Shown here: piece after piece, positions 1 through 10,689 of the stretch
How positions within the stretch are numbered: the first letter of the stretch is position 1
Layout: every line of letters begins with the position of its first letter
Source of the DNA: Trichobilharzia szidati
Taxonomy: Eukaryota > Platyhelminthes > Trematoda > Strigeidida > Schistosomatidae
Assembly: GCA_944472155.2 (NCBI GenBank)
Contig: OX235279.1
Coordinates: forward strand, 176,245,868 to 176,309,867
Length of the DNA: 64,000 bases
Direction of reading: 5' to 3'
Made by a program: the position numbers and the translations under genes
The notes under the pieces: generated by a model
The model's database searches: none
Told to the model about the DNA's origin: nothing
Seen by the model: only the letters and a program-made list of their open reading frames with translations

Positions 1-560
1 GCACAATTTTCAAAGGAGAGCTTGAGTGATTCCAGTTTGTCTTAGCTTCTCCATGTAGTAGCATAGACGAAACTTTTTCTTGGGATCAGCGAAGTATTGG
101 ATGACCGAGTAAGCTCAGTCGATAGAAGTATACCAAGGTATTTTGTGCCAGACTTAGTTTCTCTGTTAGTCCTCTCTATGCCACAAGCGCCATGTGTACT
201 AAGTATTCTTTGCAGACCACGTTTCCCTCTGAAGGATAAGTGAATAGTCTTGCAATTTTAAGGAATTTCACATGAGACCATTTAGCTTAGAGATCTGACT
301 GATGTCCGACAATAACCCATCAGGTTTGCAACAGCCTAATTGGGACTTGACAGGAAGCGAGATGGTCAGATCGTCAGCGTATCTAACGGAGTTGAACGCG
401 TTAGAATGAGCTGATTGATGTGAGAAGAATGAGATTAGAAGAGGGACAGAGAGAGAACAGCATCGTGAAGAACACCAGTTTCAGTAAGCAAGGCAGAGGA
501 GGATTTACTCTTACAAACAGTATACTGTATTCTATAGAGAAATAAGGATGCAACCAGTCA
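1..560 (-). mobile_element. CR1-like non-LTR retrotransposon fragment, runs off the left edge
   Basis: Read on the minus strand, this stretch encodes the RT palm of a CR1/jockey-group element. A Y-A-D-D box lies near 370-385, followed by the lysine/cysteine-rich segment typical of the region after motif C. The frame is broken by stops and small indels. The same sequence recurs at 53,882-54,440, where a longer open stretch keeps the YADD box. The 3' part of this copy lies outside the window. Clade assignment (SR1-like CR1 elements of schistosomes) comes from motif style only. Non-functional remnant. Confidence 0.6.
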
Positions 561-661
561 GCAGCTCAAGACTCAGTTTGTGTGAGTGAAAGCTACTCAT
601 AGAGGGCATCTAGGTAGTGAATCGAAGGCGGATGAGTGTTCGAGAAAGGTAAAACCTTCAT

Positions 662-1110
662 CTTTCGGTAGTTTCAGGATTTCGTCATTATCTAACATCG
701 TTTAGGGACACATTTGAAAACCTGCGAGTACTGGAGAGTTGTTTCTCCTTGTTCGGAATCATTGTGTACACTTGAATATCAGTCGGATACCCGCCAGTGA
801 CTTGCCCTATTCATCAAGAACTAGTTACCTGGGTTCTAGTGAGAATTGGTGACCAGTGGTGTACAGTAAGGATAAACAGTCACCGAAGAAATTGGCTATC
901 AGTCGCATTTATTAAATTGAGCTTCAATTCTGACGAATAGTCTCGCATGTGACTCGCGACAACTAACACTTGTATGATCCCAACAGGAAATGGGGAGTTC
1001 TTCGAATTTTGATACTTTTGTACACATATAAGTGCTTAACGGCTTAAGAAATCATGCGGAGTCATTCATTAGCTATGTGTCATGAGTACACGTATCTCCC
1101 GTGATTTGGC
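662..1110 (+). mobile_element. SINE C remnant (degenerate hammerhead-bearing SINE)
   Basis: The order of blocks matches SINE C at 17,622-18,110: the terminal block resembling 'ttttccaatggttctctaac' in inverted form, then the middle block around 'gacttgccctat...acctgggttctagtgag', then 'tcaccgaagaaattggct'. The tRNA-like head and the hammerhead core are too diverged to recognise. The second copy of the duplicated block carries the same remnant at 54,545-55,000, so the decay predates the duplication. Confidence 0.5.
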
Positions 1111-1419
1111 GAAGTGTAATGCCTCCTATCGACCTCCCAGTGGGTTATCATTAATAAAGTATTACTGCGGTCTGGATTCTTGACCGCACGCTAGATCACA
1201 AGGTTCTGTTCGGTGCTCTTGTAGACTGGAGATTTATTTCTGCTTATTCCTCATCCGCGTCATTGCGTCGACTGGGAAAAAGTCAACGAGGAATGATACA
1301 GGCGGTAGTGAGAAACATTTCAAAGCCAATACGTTAAGTTACAGTCCATCAACACTACTGTATGTTCACAATCCGTCGGCTTCTACTCTGAGAAACATTT
1401 CACTCTTGTATACTTACTT
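1111..1419. other. Unclassified part of the duplicated block
   Basis: About 300 bases between the SINE C remnant and the RTE-a insertion. It is well conserved in the paralogous copy (54,990-55,297) but shows no coding, tRNA-like or element-terminal signal that I recognise. Confidence 0.4.
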
Positions 1420-2494
1420 ATACTCATGAACCTTATTCAACAGCTGCATGACAATGGCACATGTCAAGTGATCCACAACGGAAAACTCAGCGAGGCTTTT
1501 GGAGTAAGGACAGGAGTCAGACAAGGCTGCTTACTATCACCATTGATATTCCTAATTGTGGTGGACTGGATTATGCGTCAGACAGTGAGAAACGAGAAAA
1601 CAGGGATATCCTGGACCGAGGTGAAGAATCTAGAAGACCTGGATTTCGCGCGTGGATGATTTATGTTTGATGTCACACAAAATCGAAGACTCACAAGCGA
1701 AAACCGACAAACTGGTCGAAGAAACAGCAAAGACACGACTCCAGGTGAACATAGACAAGACGGAGGTTATGAAAATAACCAATCAACAACAACAACAGCA
1801 ATATCCAGCTCCAATCACCATCAACGGGAGGGATTTGAAAGAGGTTACTTCATTCACTTATCTAGGGAGCATTGTCTCAACTACAGGCAGCTGGAACGGA
1901 CAAGGATGTCAAATCGAGAATCGGGAAGCCGAGAAACACATTCATCAACCTGAAACCAATCTGGAAATCTTCGTCACTCAGCCTGCATCAACAACAAAGT
2001 GATTCGGATTTTCAATACAAACGTCAAATCAGTCAGTTCTTCTATACGGATGGATCAGAAACTTGGCCAGTGTGTCACAAAGAATATTTCCAACAGCCTG
2101 TTGCAGACCTTTATCAACAACTGTCTTCGCTCCATACTGAAGATTAGATGGCCGGAAAGAATCACAAACAAGAAGCTATGGGAACAAACGAAACAGGAAC
2201 CAATCACCCAACAAATATGCAGGAGGAAGTGGAGATGGATTGGACACTCGCTGAGGAGGCCGTTGAGTGACATCGCGCGTCAGGCCATCACTCGAGTGGA
2301 ACCCGAATGGGAAGCGGCGAGTGGTACGTCCAAGTGTGGGTGACATGGAGGAGATCGTGTGAAGAGGAGTTGGAACCGTATGGATTAACATGGATGCAGG
2401 TGAAAAGTACAGCAGAAGAGAGAAGCAAGTGGAGACGGGTGCAGTTGAAGCCCTATGTTCCACTAGGAACCCAAGGGAACAATAATATTAATAT
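1420..2494 (+). mobile_element. RTE-a non-LTR retrotransposon, 5'-truncated, absent from the paralogue
   Basis: Frames on the plus strand carry RT motifs: a G-V-R-Q-G-C-L-L-S-P box near 1,505-1,540, a catalytic F-A-D-D box near 1,645 broken by a 4-base insertion, a glutamine-rich linker near 1,785-1,800, and the C-terminal W-I-G-H-S-L-R-R-P segment near 2,240. It ends in an (aat)n tail. The paralogous copy reads straight across this site (55,297/55,298), so this is an insertion younger than the duplication. The flanks share 'ttactt' (1,414-1,419 and 2,495-2,500), a short possible TSD. The break in FADD makes it inactive. Confidence 0.8.
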
Positions 2495-2519
2495 TTACTT
2501 CCTGTTCGTCTGGACTTCT

Positions 2520-3105
2520 TTGATGTCATCTCTAATGGACCACTTGACAATGACTTCGTGACATTATGAAGGACGTTGAAAGCATCAGGGAGAGTGTGTG
2601 GATTCCCACTACGAAAGACTCTATCTAATATTGTTTCAGGCAGGCACTTGAATTCCTGCAAGAAATTGTCGAATGTCCTCTTCTCAGAATCACAGCTCTC
2701 TCTTCATTCACAACTCTCCCATCACATCTCATCAGGTGGGACTGCAACCAACTGTAATACACTCTATCTTCAGACGATGTGATATAAATACTTGAGGAAG
2801 GCATATTTGACTGGCAGTTCATGTGAGAAACGAGATAGATAGGAAGATAGGATAGGAATCTGTTGATTTTCTGAGGAGACCTATAGCAAATAAACGCCAT
2901 CTGAGATACTTTTTGTCAATAATATATTCTTGTCAATATAAGTGTTAATTTTCGATTTACTCTTACACTGCTGCTAATATAAACATCGTAGTATTTATAC
3001 TTACTTTTGATGTGCTATGTATCGAGTAAGTGGAATGGAGCTTTTTAGAACATGCTGTCAACTACAGACTGTTTGGAATAAATCGCTTATTATTATTATT
3101 ATCAG
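2520..3105 (+). mobile_element. CR1-like 3' end fragment
   Basis: The frame near 2,576-2,782 has the hallmark C-terminal segment of this family: an R-H-L-N-S-C-K-K stretch and then an H-S-Q-L-S-H-H-I-S-S-G block, recognisable by comparison with the better-preserved copy at 40,395-41,357. The 3' end is a short 'tgtttggaataaatcgctt' block followed by (att)n. The paralogue is at 55,315-55,890. The open frame is lost after about 70 codons. Confidence 0.65.
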
Positions 3106-3285
3106 TGATGTAAGTTTGAAGGGACTGTAATGATAAGTATGAAACGGAGATGTGCTCTTTACACTCGACGTTCAACCTGGAACACACACGTCAGTAATAA
3201 GAAGTACAATTATATTTAGATTTTTCTAATTGTTATTCTGATCCTTACTGAGATTGCTAGGACGCTGTATGTTAGTCAATATGAG

Positions 3286-4374
3286 GGCGGTTTATCTTAA
3301 CTTCAAAAGTTTCTGCCCTATAAGTTACAAAAAAAGGACTGGTGAGAACATTATTTGATCGTGTAAGGAAGCTGTGTTCAGAAGAAAAGATTGAGGAAGA
3401 GATATCCATTGTGGAGAAATGCCCACGCGACAACGGTTACCCGCAAAAGTTCATTGACAAGTATGGGAGATGTCATGTTGAAAAAGTGAAAAGCAGCACA
3501 GTAGAGAAAAAGCCTATCTTTCTGCAGCTTGCATTCAAAGGTGATGGTACTGCCAGTAGAGTAAGATGCAGACTGAACGCTGCCCTGAAAAGAACATATC
3601 CAGCCGCCAAGCTTGTATGTGTTTATCAAACAACTAGTTGTTTGAGACAATCAAAAGTGGACAAATACCCACCTCATGTTACCTCCAACTGTGTCTACCA
3701 ATTTACATGTACGTGCCTAAGCACATACATCGGAAGAACAGAGAGAAGTTTTATCGTCCGCATTTCTGAACACATACCAAAGTACCTGAGACTGAAAGGT
3801 CCACATGTATTAAACAGTGCAATTGCGCGTCATCTATTAGACACTGGTCATAATGTAGACAACTTGAAGTCATTCAAAATAATCAACAAGCAAAAGGAAC
3901 CTAACTTGCTACGCTTTGCTGAAGCAATTGCTATCAAACGACTTAAACCAAATCTATGTACGCAGAAAGAGACAGTGGTGAATCTTGCACTGCCCTGGTG
4001 ACAACAAAAAAAAATGTACAACAGCTTGTTTTTGTTTCCAAGCCTAATTGCCTAATTATTCTATAAATATTTATAAACTGTCAAATATTGATCACAGTTC
4101 ATTTGAATTATTCTATAAATAGTCAGTGTTTGTAACTCTTAATTAGTTAAATCATTCCGGACTAATGTTACTTTTACTTCCTACCAATTACTCCTTATGA
4201 TCGTGGAAAATTATGTTCAAATCTTTAATGTAATGTCATTCATATTTTTCATCGTTCAGGTTGTAACCAGTTGAGAAGAAAATCCTCGAAATAATAATAA
4301 AGATGAGCTCATATTATCCTGGTACAATAGTTGTTCTTGCTTTGTTCAAGTTTATTAATGGGAAGAATTGCATG
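3286..4374 (+). mobile_element. PLE-A insertion, 5'-truncated, with 9-bp TSD
   Basis: A 1,089-bp insertion that is absent from the paralogous copy. It is flanked by the direct repeat 'caatatgag' (3,277-3,285 and 4,375-4,383). It carries only the C-terminal half of a Penelope-like protein followed by about 370 bases of 3' UTR. The 3' terminus resembles the other PLE-A termini in the window ('attaatggg...' close to the end). About 50-110 bases before the 3' end is a degenerate hammerhead-like fold: ACCAG/CTGGT arms, a GAAA box and an AT-rich hairpin, without a canonical CTGATGA box. Confidence 0.8.
3342..4001 (+). pseudogene. PLE-A C-terminal protein with GIY-YIG endonuclease domain
   Basis: This is the longest frame in the element, 219 codons on the plus strand. 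It corresponds to the connector and GIY-YIG endonuclease of a Penelope-like polyprotein; the whole RT palm is missing through 5' truncation. The endonuclease signature is C-V-Y-Q-F (about residues 117-121), a C-T-C pair, then T-Y-I-G-R-T and a downstream R-I-S-E-H. The end L-A-L-P-W matches the C-terminus of the PLE-A frame at 50,236-51,807. In intact PLEs this domain nicks target DNA in the nucleus for target-primed reverse transcription. The start is arbitrary because the true N-terminus is absent. Confidence 0.75.
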
Positions 4375-4383
4375 CAATATGAG

Positions 4384-5114
4384 ATTAGTTTGGAAAGCGT
4401 TGTTCACTTAACTCGGCGTCTACCAGTGAAACACAACACCCATGTTATGTATGACTTGTTCTACGTAGTAGAGAGGAGAATCCTCGTCCACCTAATCACA
4501 ATAGTTCACTTCCAAAACTGGTAGAATGCGTGATACACGTGTGTGTTTCATCATGAATCAGTGTGTTAGCTGAATATTGATTATAGAAGATTGTACAGCG
4601 GCATGATTGTATACAGAATGAAGAAATATTTGTGTTATTTTACGCACACCAGCTTATGATATACAATGTTCAGTACACGTGTGCCAGTTGATTAGTGAAC
4701 ATCGTACAAATGAGGTGAATTTTGGTAGCGCGTAATTGTTTACAGAATGAAGAAATATCTGTGTTATTTGAGGTGAACATCACGAGATATGTGTCTTATG
4801 TATAATTATTACTCTTTCTGATTATTTTACTCCAGAAATAGTTTATTTAGAACAGTGATGAAAATGAAAGCTCTATTGCAAACTGTATTTTTGTAAAAAT
4901 ATCCAATTTCAGCATGATCAGCTCAGATAATCAAAATGAAGCGATAGGAACTCACATAGTTTTTAGAATCTATCAGTGAGATCAGTGAAAACTGAAGCTC
5001 AATTGACTGAATCTAATTTTCCACTCTCTCTCAAACTGATCCGCATCAATTGCCGCACATGAGACAGCTTGCCTCAATCAAAATTGAAGCGCCTTGTATA
5101 TTTTCACATGCGTT
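4384..5114. repeat. R1, unclassified dispersed repeat, part 1
   Basis: AT-rich sequence without a coding signal. It is copied at 57,487-58,187 in the paralogous block, and a more diverged copy appears near 48,330-48,470. It contains two related sub-blocks about 130 bp apart, both around 'acagaatgaagaaatat' followed by 'tgtgttatt' (near 4,613 and 4,742). I cannot assign it to a known class. Confidence 0.5.
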
Positions 5115-5124
5115 ATTCGCAATC

Positions 5125-5829
5125 AACAACAACAACAGCAGCAACATCCAGCGCCAATCACCATCAACGGGAGGGATTTGAAAGAGGTTAATTCATCCAC
5201 TTCACCTATCTAGGGAGTATTGTCTCAACTACAGGAGGAACCGACGAGGATGTCAAATCGAGAATTGGAAAGGCGAGAAACACATTCATCAATCTGAAAC
5301 CAATCTGGAAATCTTCGTCACTCAGAATCAACAACAAAGTGATTCGGATTTTCAATACAAACGTCAAGTCAGTCAATTCTTCTATACGGATCAGAAACTT
5401 GGCCAGTGTGTCACAAAGAATATTTCCAACAACCTGTTGCAGACCTTTATCAACAACTGTCTTCGCTGGCTCTATACTGAAGATCAGATGGCCGGAAAGA
5501 ATCACCAACAAGAAACTATGGGAACAAACAAAACAAGAACCAATCGCCAAACCAACCTAATATGCAGGAGAAAGTGGAGATGGATTGGACACTCGCTGAG
5601 GAGACCGCTGGGTGACATCACGCGTCAGGCCATAGCTCGAGTGGAACTTGAAAGGGAAGCGGCGAGTGGGACGTCCAAGTGTGGGTGACATGGAGGAGAT
5701 CGTGTGAAGGGGAGTAGAAACAGTATGGACTAACATGGATGTAAGTGACAGAAGCGAGTGGAGACGTGTAGTTGAAGCCCTATATTCTACTAGGAACCCA
5801 AGGGAACAATAATAATAGTAAATAATAAT
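5125..5829 (+). mobile_element. RTE-a fragment with 10-bp TSD
   Basis: Inserted into R1 and absent from the paralogue, where 'attcgcaatc' is single-copy near 58,188. Here that 10-mer flanks the insertion (5,115-5,124 and 5,830-5,839). The copy is 5'-truncated exactly inside the glutamine-codon run of the RT linker. It runs through the thumb and C-terminal W-I-G-H-S-L-R-R-P segment to an (aat)n tail. No intact frame remains. Confidence 0.85.
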
Positions 5830-5839
5830 ATTCGCAATC

Positions 5840-6081
5840 GCATTTCAGCATTCATCGTGAAGTGCATATTAGAATCCGATTGACAGCATCAGTGTGAACA
5901 TCATTCGATTGAAACTGCTCACCAGATGGAATATCAAATAGAACTACATCAAGTCATCTTATGGGTGTCATTATTGTGAAAGTGAATTCAATCCTGAATG
6001 ACTCATGAATAACCTTCACTCAGATACCATCGAAATCCGAATAGGTAGTTCAGTGAAGAGTCTGTTTCCGGCGAATTGATT
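5840..6081. repeat. R1, unclassified dispersed repeat, part 2
   Basis: Continuation of R1 after the RTE-a insertion. Only the first 65 bases are retained in the paralogue (58,198-58,262), which then jumps to the equivalent of 6,188. A short stretch near 5,910-5,950 resembles 45,415-45,455, hinting at a diverged R1 copy there. No coding signal. Confidence 0.4.
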
Positions 6082-6300
6082 CACTTAGCTGTACAATCGC
6101 AATTATATTTAGAATTATTTTTGTATGTGTATGTGTAAATCAGGCTCGTCCGATAAGAATAAAATTAAGTCAGATGAGTTAATCATCTTGGCAAGAATAC
6201 CGCTGACTTATTTTTATTATTAGCCGAGAAGCCTGATTTACACACACACATATAAATACGAAAATAATTCTAAATATAATTGCGATTGTACAGCTTAGTG
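6082..6300. repeat. Palindrome: inverted PLE-A terminal repeats
   Basis: The arms 6,082-6,146 and 6,230-6,300 are inverted copies of each other with an approximately 83-base spacer. Each arm has the block around 'cttagctgtacaatcgcaa' and a (tg)n/(ca)n stretch next to 'caggc'. The same block sits at both outer ends of the PLE-A at 49,697-52,364, so these are PLE-A terminal repeats. The paralogue keeps only the right-hand arm (58,325-58,400). Confidence 0.7.
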
Positions 6301-6433
6301 GAGGAATTCGCGTCAAACTGACTTGTTGACTGTTCTGTGTTCTCCCTTCAACAGCCATACGGGTAAGTTTTCAGAAATGTGGCTAGACAATGTCCTGCTG
6401 GCACGGCCTATGTAATTAGCTCCCCGGAAACAA

Positions 6434-7447
6434 GTTATTATTAATATATTATTATTGTTTTCTTTAATTCCTAGAGGAACATAGGGCTTCAGCCGTACGT
6501 CTCCATTGTGTTCGGTTCTCTGCTAGAGTCTTCACCTGGCTCCAGGTCTGCCACCCACATGATTTCATCTCCTCTTCACATGACCTCCTCCAAGTCACCC
6601 TTGCACTGACGACCAACTCGCCGCTTCCCTTTCGGGTTCCACTCGAGCGATGGTTTGTCTAGTGATGTCACTTGATGGTTTCTTTGCTCAGAGTATGGCC
6701 AATCCATCTCCATTTCTTCCTGCCTATTTGTTTCACTATAGGTTCCTGCAGGGTTGGTTCGCTTCCAGAGATCCCTGTTGCTGATCTTTTCTGACCGGCC
6801 ATCTGATCTTGAGTATTATTGTGCGAAGGCAACTGCTAATGAAGGTGTGTAGTTTGTTTGAGATGCTCTTTATGACGCGCAGTGCAAGTCTCTGATCCGT
6901 ATAGTAGCATTGACTTCACATGGGAGTTGAAAATCCGGATCTTATTTTCATTTTCATGCTGAGTAGTGTTGACCTCCACACAGACTTGAGAGTAATGAAA
7001 GCTTGTCTTGCTTTCCCGATTCTCCCTTTGATATCCTCATCAGTTCCGTCCGCCTGTAGTTGAAACGATGCTTCCCAGGTAGGTAGGTAAAGGAGGTTGT
7101 TTCTCTCAGGTTCCTCCCTTTTATGCTGATTGTTGTCTGTTGTTGATGCTGTGGCTGTTGGTGTTGTCTATGAATCTTCATCACCTCTGTTTTCTCTATG
7201 TTCACTTGAAGTCCCTCATATCTTTGATGCTTCTTCTGTCAACTTGTTGCTTTTCGCTTGCATATCTTCCAGTTTGTGGGAAATCAGACATATATCATCA
7301 GCGAAGTCCAGATCCTCCAGGTTTTTGTGAGTCCATTTTATGCCTGTTTCCTCATTTCCCGCTGTTTGTCGCATTATTAAATCTACTGCAATCAGGAAAA
7401 TCATTGGCGATAGTAGGCAGCCAGCTTGTCTTCGAAGGATTCCGTAA
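6434..7447 (-). mobile_element. RTE-a, 5'-truncated, inside PLE-A
   Basis: The 3' end with an (att)n run is at 6,434. The body reads on the minus strand through the C-terminal segment, the glutamine-rich linker (near 7,120-7,155), and an RT palm that keeps an intact D-L-D-F-A-D-D-I-C box (near 7,290-7,310), then A-V-D-L-I-M-R-Q-T. Frames are short and frameshifted. This subfamily has 'KWTHKNLEDLDF'-type residues, distinct from the subfamily at 1,420-2,494. Confidence 0.75.
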
Positions 7448-7483
7448 GTTTACTGTTGACGGAAGCAAGTGAATCAAGTAAAT

Positions 7484-7725
7484 GTGTAGGTGGCACAGAG
7501 GTTATGACGCTCGCCAACCATCCACATGGCCCGGGGTTCGATACCCGTCCACCAACGCACTCCCTTACCTCGCTAAACCAGAAGTTAAAAAAGGGTAGTT
7601 AAGAGGAAAGGTTGGGCAGGAGGCTAGCAACCCCATCCTATAAAAATAAACACTGCTACAGAAACTTCAAGTCTCTAGCTTGACGCCCTATTTTCCAGTG
7701 GGAACGTGAAGGAATAAAAAAAAAC
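7484..7725 (+). mobile_element. SINE A copy
   Basis: Has a tRNA-like head with A-box-like 'ggtggcacagaggtta' and B-box 'ggttcgatacc'. A body follows, with the palindromic 3' block 'cttcaagtctctagcttga' and an A-rich tail. It matches the cleaner copy at 36,361-36,593. It would be transcribed by Pol III if active. Confidence 0.75.
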
Positions 7726-8560
7726 AATGAAGTTGCCGGCAGCGGGATCTTTTCGATGAACAAGAGCATGTGTGGGGAAGGTGAGGCGTAGAGATGTAAC
7801 AAAGAAATTTTTTTAAAAATCGCTCTCAACAGGCAGCTGAGGAGAACTTCACTAATTGTATCTCCCTTGAATTACAAATATACAATTAGTCGTTTCTTCA
7901 GTACATCCAGGTTTTGCGGAGTATTGGTCTTTCTCTTTAGGTGTTTATTGTTAAAGGAGGTTGGGTATCCACTTTTGATTAGAGTGCTTCTGAAGGATTC
8001 CAGCTCCTTATTCAATGTCTTCAGTGCATATACAGTAGATTCTCATCGCAAGAGATTTAATGGGATTTCTTTCTCTGCCTATTGGAGACAAAACTATGGT
8101 AGTTTGTCAGTTGGGCATTCCATTTCGTCTTGCGATAAGCTGATCTTTATAGGCTTCCATTTGATCGTCTTGTTAGCTGGACATCCATTCACATAGGATA
8201 ATTTGCCATCTGATTCCTCTTCAGTTTTCAGTTAGACTGATTAGTGGGCGTTGGTGAAGATTTCCAGGATATTTTTAGTTCAATATTTTCATCAAGGATG
8301 ATAAAGACGTCACCCATATATCACTTGTAAACTTTGAACTACTGGATTGTTGGTAGAAGGATATTTGACTCAAGGTACGCCATGAAGCAGTAGACGATAA
8401 GCTGACCAAATGGAGAACACACTGCTACTCCGTGTTCCTGAGGATATATTTACCATTGAACAAAAAATAAACATTGAATGTGCCCCTCAGTACTATTTCT
8501 TTGATATACTTAGCACGCATACCAAAATTCAGATTGAGGTGAGAGTGAATAGGTGAATAG

Positions 8561-8867
8561 GGCAACTATGTCCAACTACGGTCAAGTATGGCTTTTCTAA
8601 TCGTTTTCGTTCACTTGTTTTTCCTTAACTATATCCAAACGACTATTTATCGCTCAATTAATCAGTTGTCCATCCTCTTGACTACGTAAGAGTGTCCTTA
8701 ATTTTTCAAATATATTCATTAATCATACACTTTGATGTACTTTTTCACTAACTGACAATAACCTTTCACCCCTGTCATCAGTCCACATTACTTATAAAAA
8801 CTCCTTAGATAACTGTACAGTTTTGAAGTGAAATGACGAAAAACTAAATATGCATATATCCTGCTGA
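8561..8867. other. No recognisable feature
   Basis: About 300 AT-rich bases between PLE-A remnants and an RTE-a copy. I see no coding or repeat signal beyond its membership of the segment missing from the paralogue. Confidence 0.3.
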
Positions 8868-10006
8868 GAGGTGATTTGGCAACTACTTTGCTACTACGGG
8901 GTGCAACCAACAATTATACATCTCATCCAACAGCTGTACGACAATGCTGCATTCCAAGTAATCCACAACGGGAAACTTACAGAATCCTTCGAAGTGAAGA
9001 TGGGAATAAAACAAGCTGGCTGCCTACTATCTCCAGTGATTTTCCTGATTGCGGTAGACTGGATAATGCGACAGACAGACAGGAGGAGACAGGCATAAAA
9101 TGGACCCACACAAAAACTTGAAGGATCTGGAATTCACCAATGATATATGTCTGATTTCCCACAAACTGGAAGATATGCAAGTGAAAAGCAATAAGTTGGT
9201 AGAAGAAGCATGAAAGATAAGAGGGACTTCAGGTGAACATTGAGAAAACAGAGATGATGAAGATTCCCGACCAACAGCAACACCAGCAACAACAACAGAC
9301 AGCAATCAGCAAAAAAGGGAGGAATATGTAAGAAGTAACCTCCTTCACCTACCTACCTACCTGTCTACTTGTCTACCTGGGAAGCATCGTAACGGAACTG
9401 ATGAGGATATCAAAGCCAGGATCAGGAAAGCAAGGCAAGCTTTCATTTCTCTCAAGTCTGTGTGGAGATCAACAGCAGGCTCAGCATGAAAAATAAGATC
9501 CGGATTTTCAACTCTAATGTGAAGTTAGTGTTACTCACCATACCAATCAGATACTTGCACTGCACGTCACGAAGGCCACTTCGAACAAACTAAAGACCTT
9601 CATCAACAACTGTCTTGGCTCGACATTCAAGATTAGATGGCCGGCCAGAAAAGATCAGTAGTAGTTGGAGGGATCTCTGGCAATAAACGAACCAAAACAG
9701 CAGGAACCAATCGTGCAACAAATATGCAGGAAGAAATGGGGGTGGATTGGCTGGTCATACTCTGAGGAAACCATCAAGTGACATCAATAGACAAGCCATT
9801 GCTCGAGTGGAACCCGAAAGAGAAGCGGCAAGTTGGTCGTCAGTGCGACGGTGGGTGACTTGGAGGAGGTCATGTGAAGAGGAGATGAAAACGTGTGGGC
9901 AGTCATGGAGCCAGGTGAAGACTGTAGCAGAGAACCGAACGCAATGGAGACGCACGGTTGAAGCCCTATGTTCCTCTAGGAAATAAAAGAACCAATAATA
10001 ATAATA
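8868..10006 (+). mobile_element. RTE-a, 5'-truncated, longest plus-strand copy in the left block
   Basis: Starts in the RT fingers/palm and runs to the end of the protein. The palm box reads K-Q-A-G-C-L-L-S-P near 9,010-9,040. The catalytic FADD is mutated to F-T-N-D near 9,133. The glutamine-rich linker lies at 9,270-9,300. The C-terminal frame at 9,747-9,986 keeps the conserved R-S-C-E-E-E-M-K and W-R-R-T-V-E-A-L-C-S segments and the natural stop. The tail is (aat)n. Frameshifted at several points, so inactive. Confidence 0.8.
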
Positions 10007-10352
10007 TCGGAATGTAAAAATCTATGTAGAAAAGAGCGGTGATAGCTCGCTTCATGTGTATTGACAGCAGACGTCATGTGGTAAGATAACACAGTGGAGA
10101 CTAACAGAAATTTTGACATGATTAAAATAATATAGAAGGGAATAAGGTCTTAGTCTGCATAGATTTTTCCCCCGATAGCCCACATGTAAATCACACGCTA
10201 TCGTTTTCGAAGTAAAAAATCATACTCATAACAGCACCTGATATACATATTTAGCTCTTGGAAAATTCCCATTGCCTCATACAGAAAGTCAAAACAAGTG
10301 ATTCAGCAAAAGGTTGCTTTTCAACAAAATAATCAACAGGCTCTACAGTCCC

Positions 10353-10388
<36 letters not shown>

Positions 10389-10410
10389 GACTTTTACTAA
10401 TAATAATGTG
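10007..10410. other. Mostly featureless; contains a (TA)n tract
   Basis: Right end of the segment missing from the paralogue. A (ta)n microsatellite occupies 10,352-10,388. The rest has no feature I recognise; the open frames here read through the microsatellite and are not genes. Confidence 0.5.
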
Positions 10411-10689
10411 AATTGGGATAAGAATAACTGGTTGTGTACTTTGTAAAATAGTTCTTGAAATGTATCGATCTCAAACTGGGGTGTAGAAATAATAAAACTT
10501 GTCAGCAATTGAAAGATTACACAACAAGACAAGACAAAATCTCAAAAATTATACTGAATTAAAAAATAGAAGTGACAATAGCGATATTACTAGATATTCT
10601 TCAAAATAAAGGAAGGATATACTAACTGAATAAACAAAACGAAAAATGAATAGGGTCAAAGTATGAATGGGAATTATTATACTTTAGGA

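Larger units (their letters stand above)
6340..8560 (-). mobile_element. PLE-A fragments, broken by RTE-a and SINE A
   Basis: On the minus strand, 6,340-6,433 encodes the GIY-YIG core (A-N-Y-I-G-R-A, then an H-I-S-E-N segment). The stretch 7,830-8,560 encodes part of the RT palm, including a diverged G-V-A-V-C-S-P box and C-F-M-A-Y-L-E. The order is that of one PLE-A element split by RTE-a (6,434-7,447) and SINE A (7,484-7,725). It begins a 4.07-kb segment (6,340-10,410) that is absent from the paralogue, where the 'ttctgtg' before it and 'aattgggat' after it are adjacent (58,432). Many stops; not functional. Confidence 0.65.

Noticed and set aside
9346..9380. Short direct repeats 'ctac' as a possible array
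   Set aside because: A simple tetranucleotide run in the RTE-a linker ('cctacctacctacctgtc'), not a CRISPR or satellite. No CRISPR-like array exists in the window.
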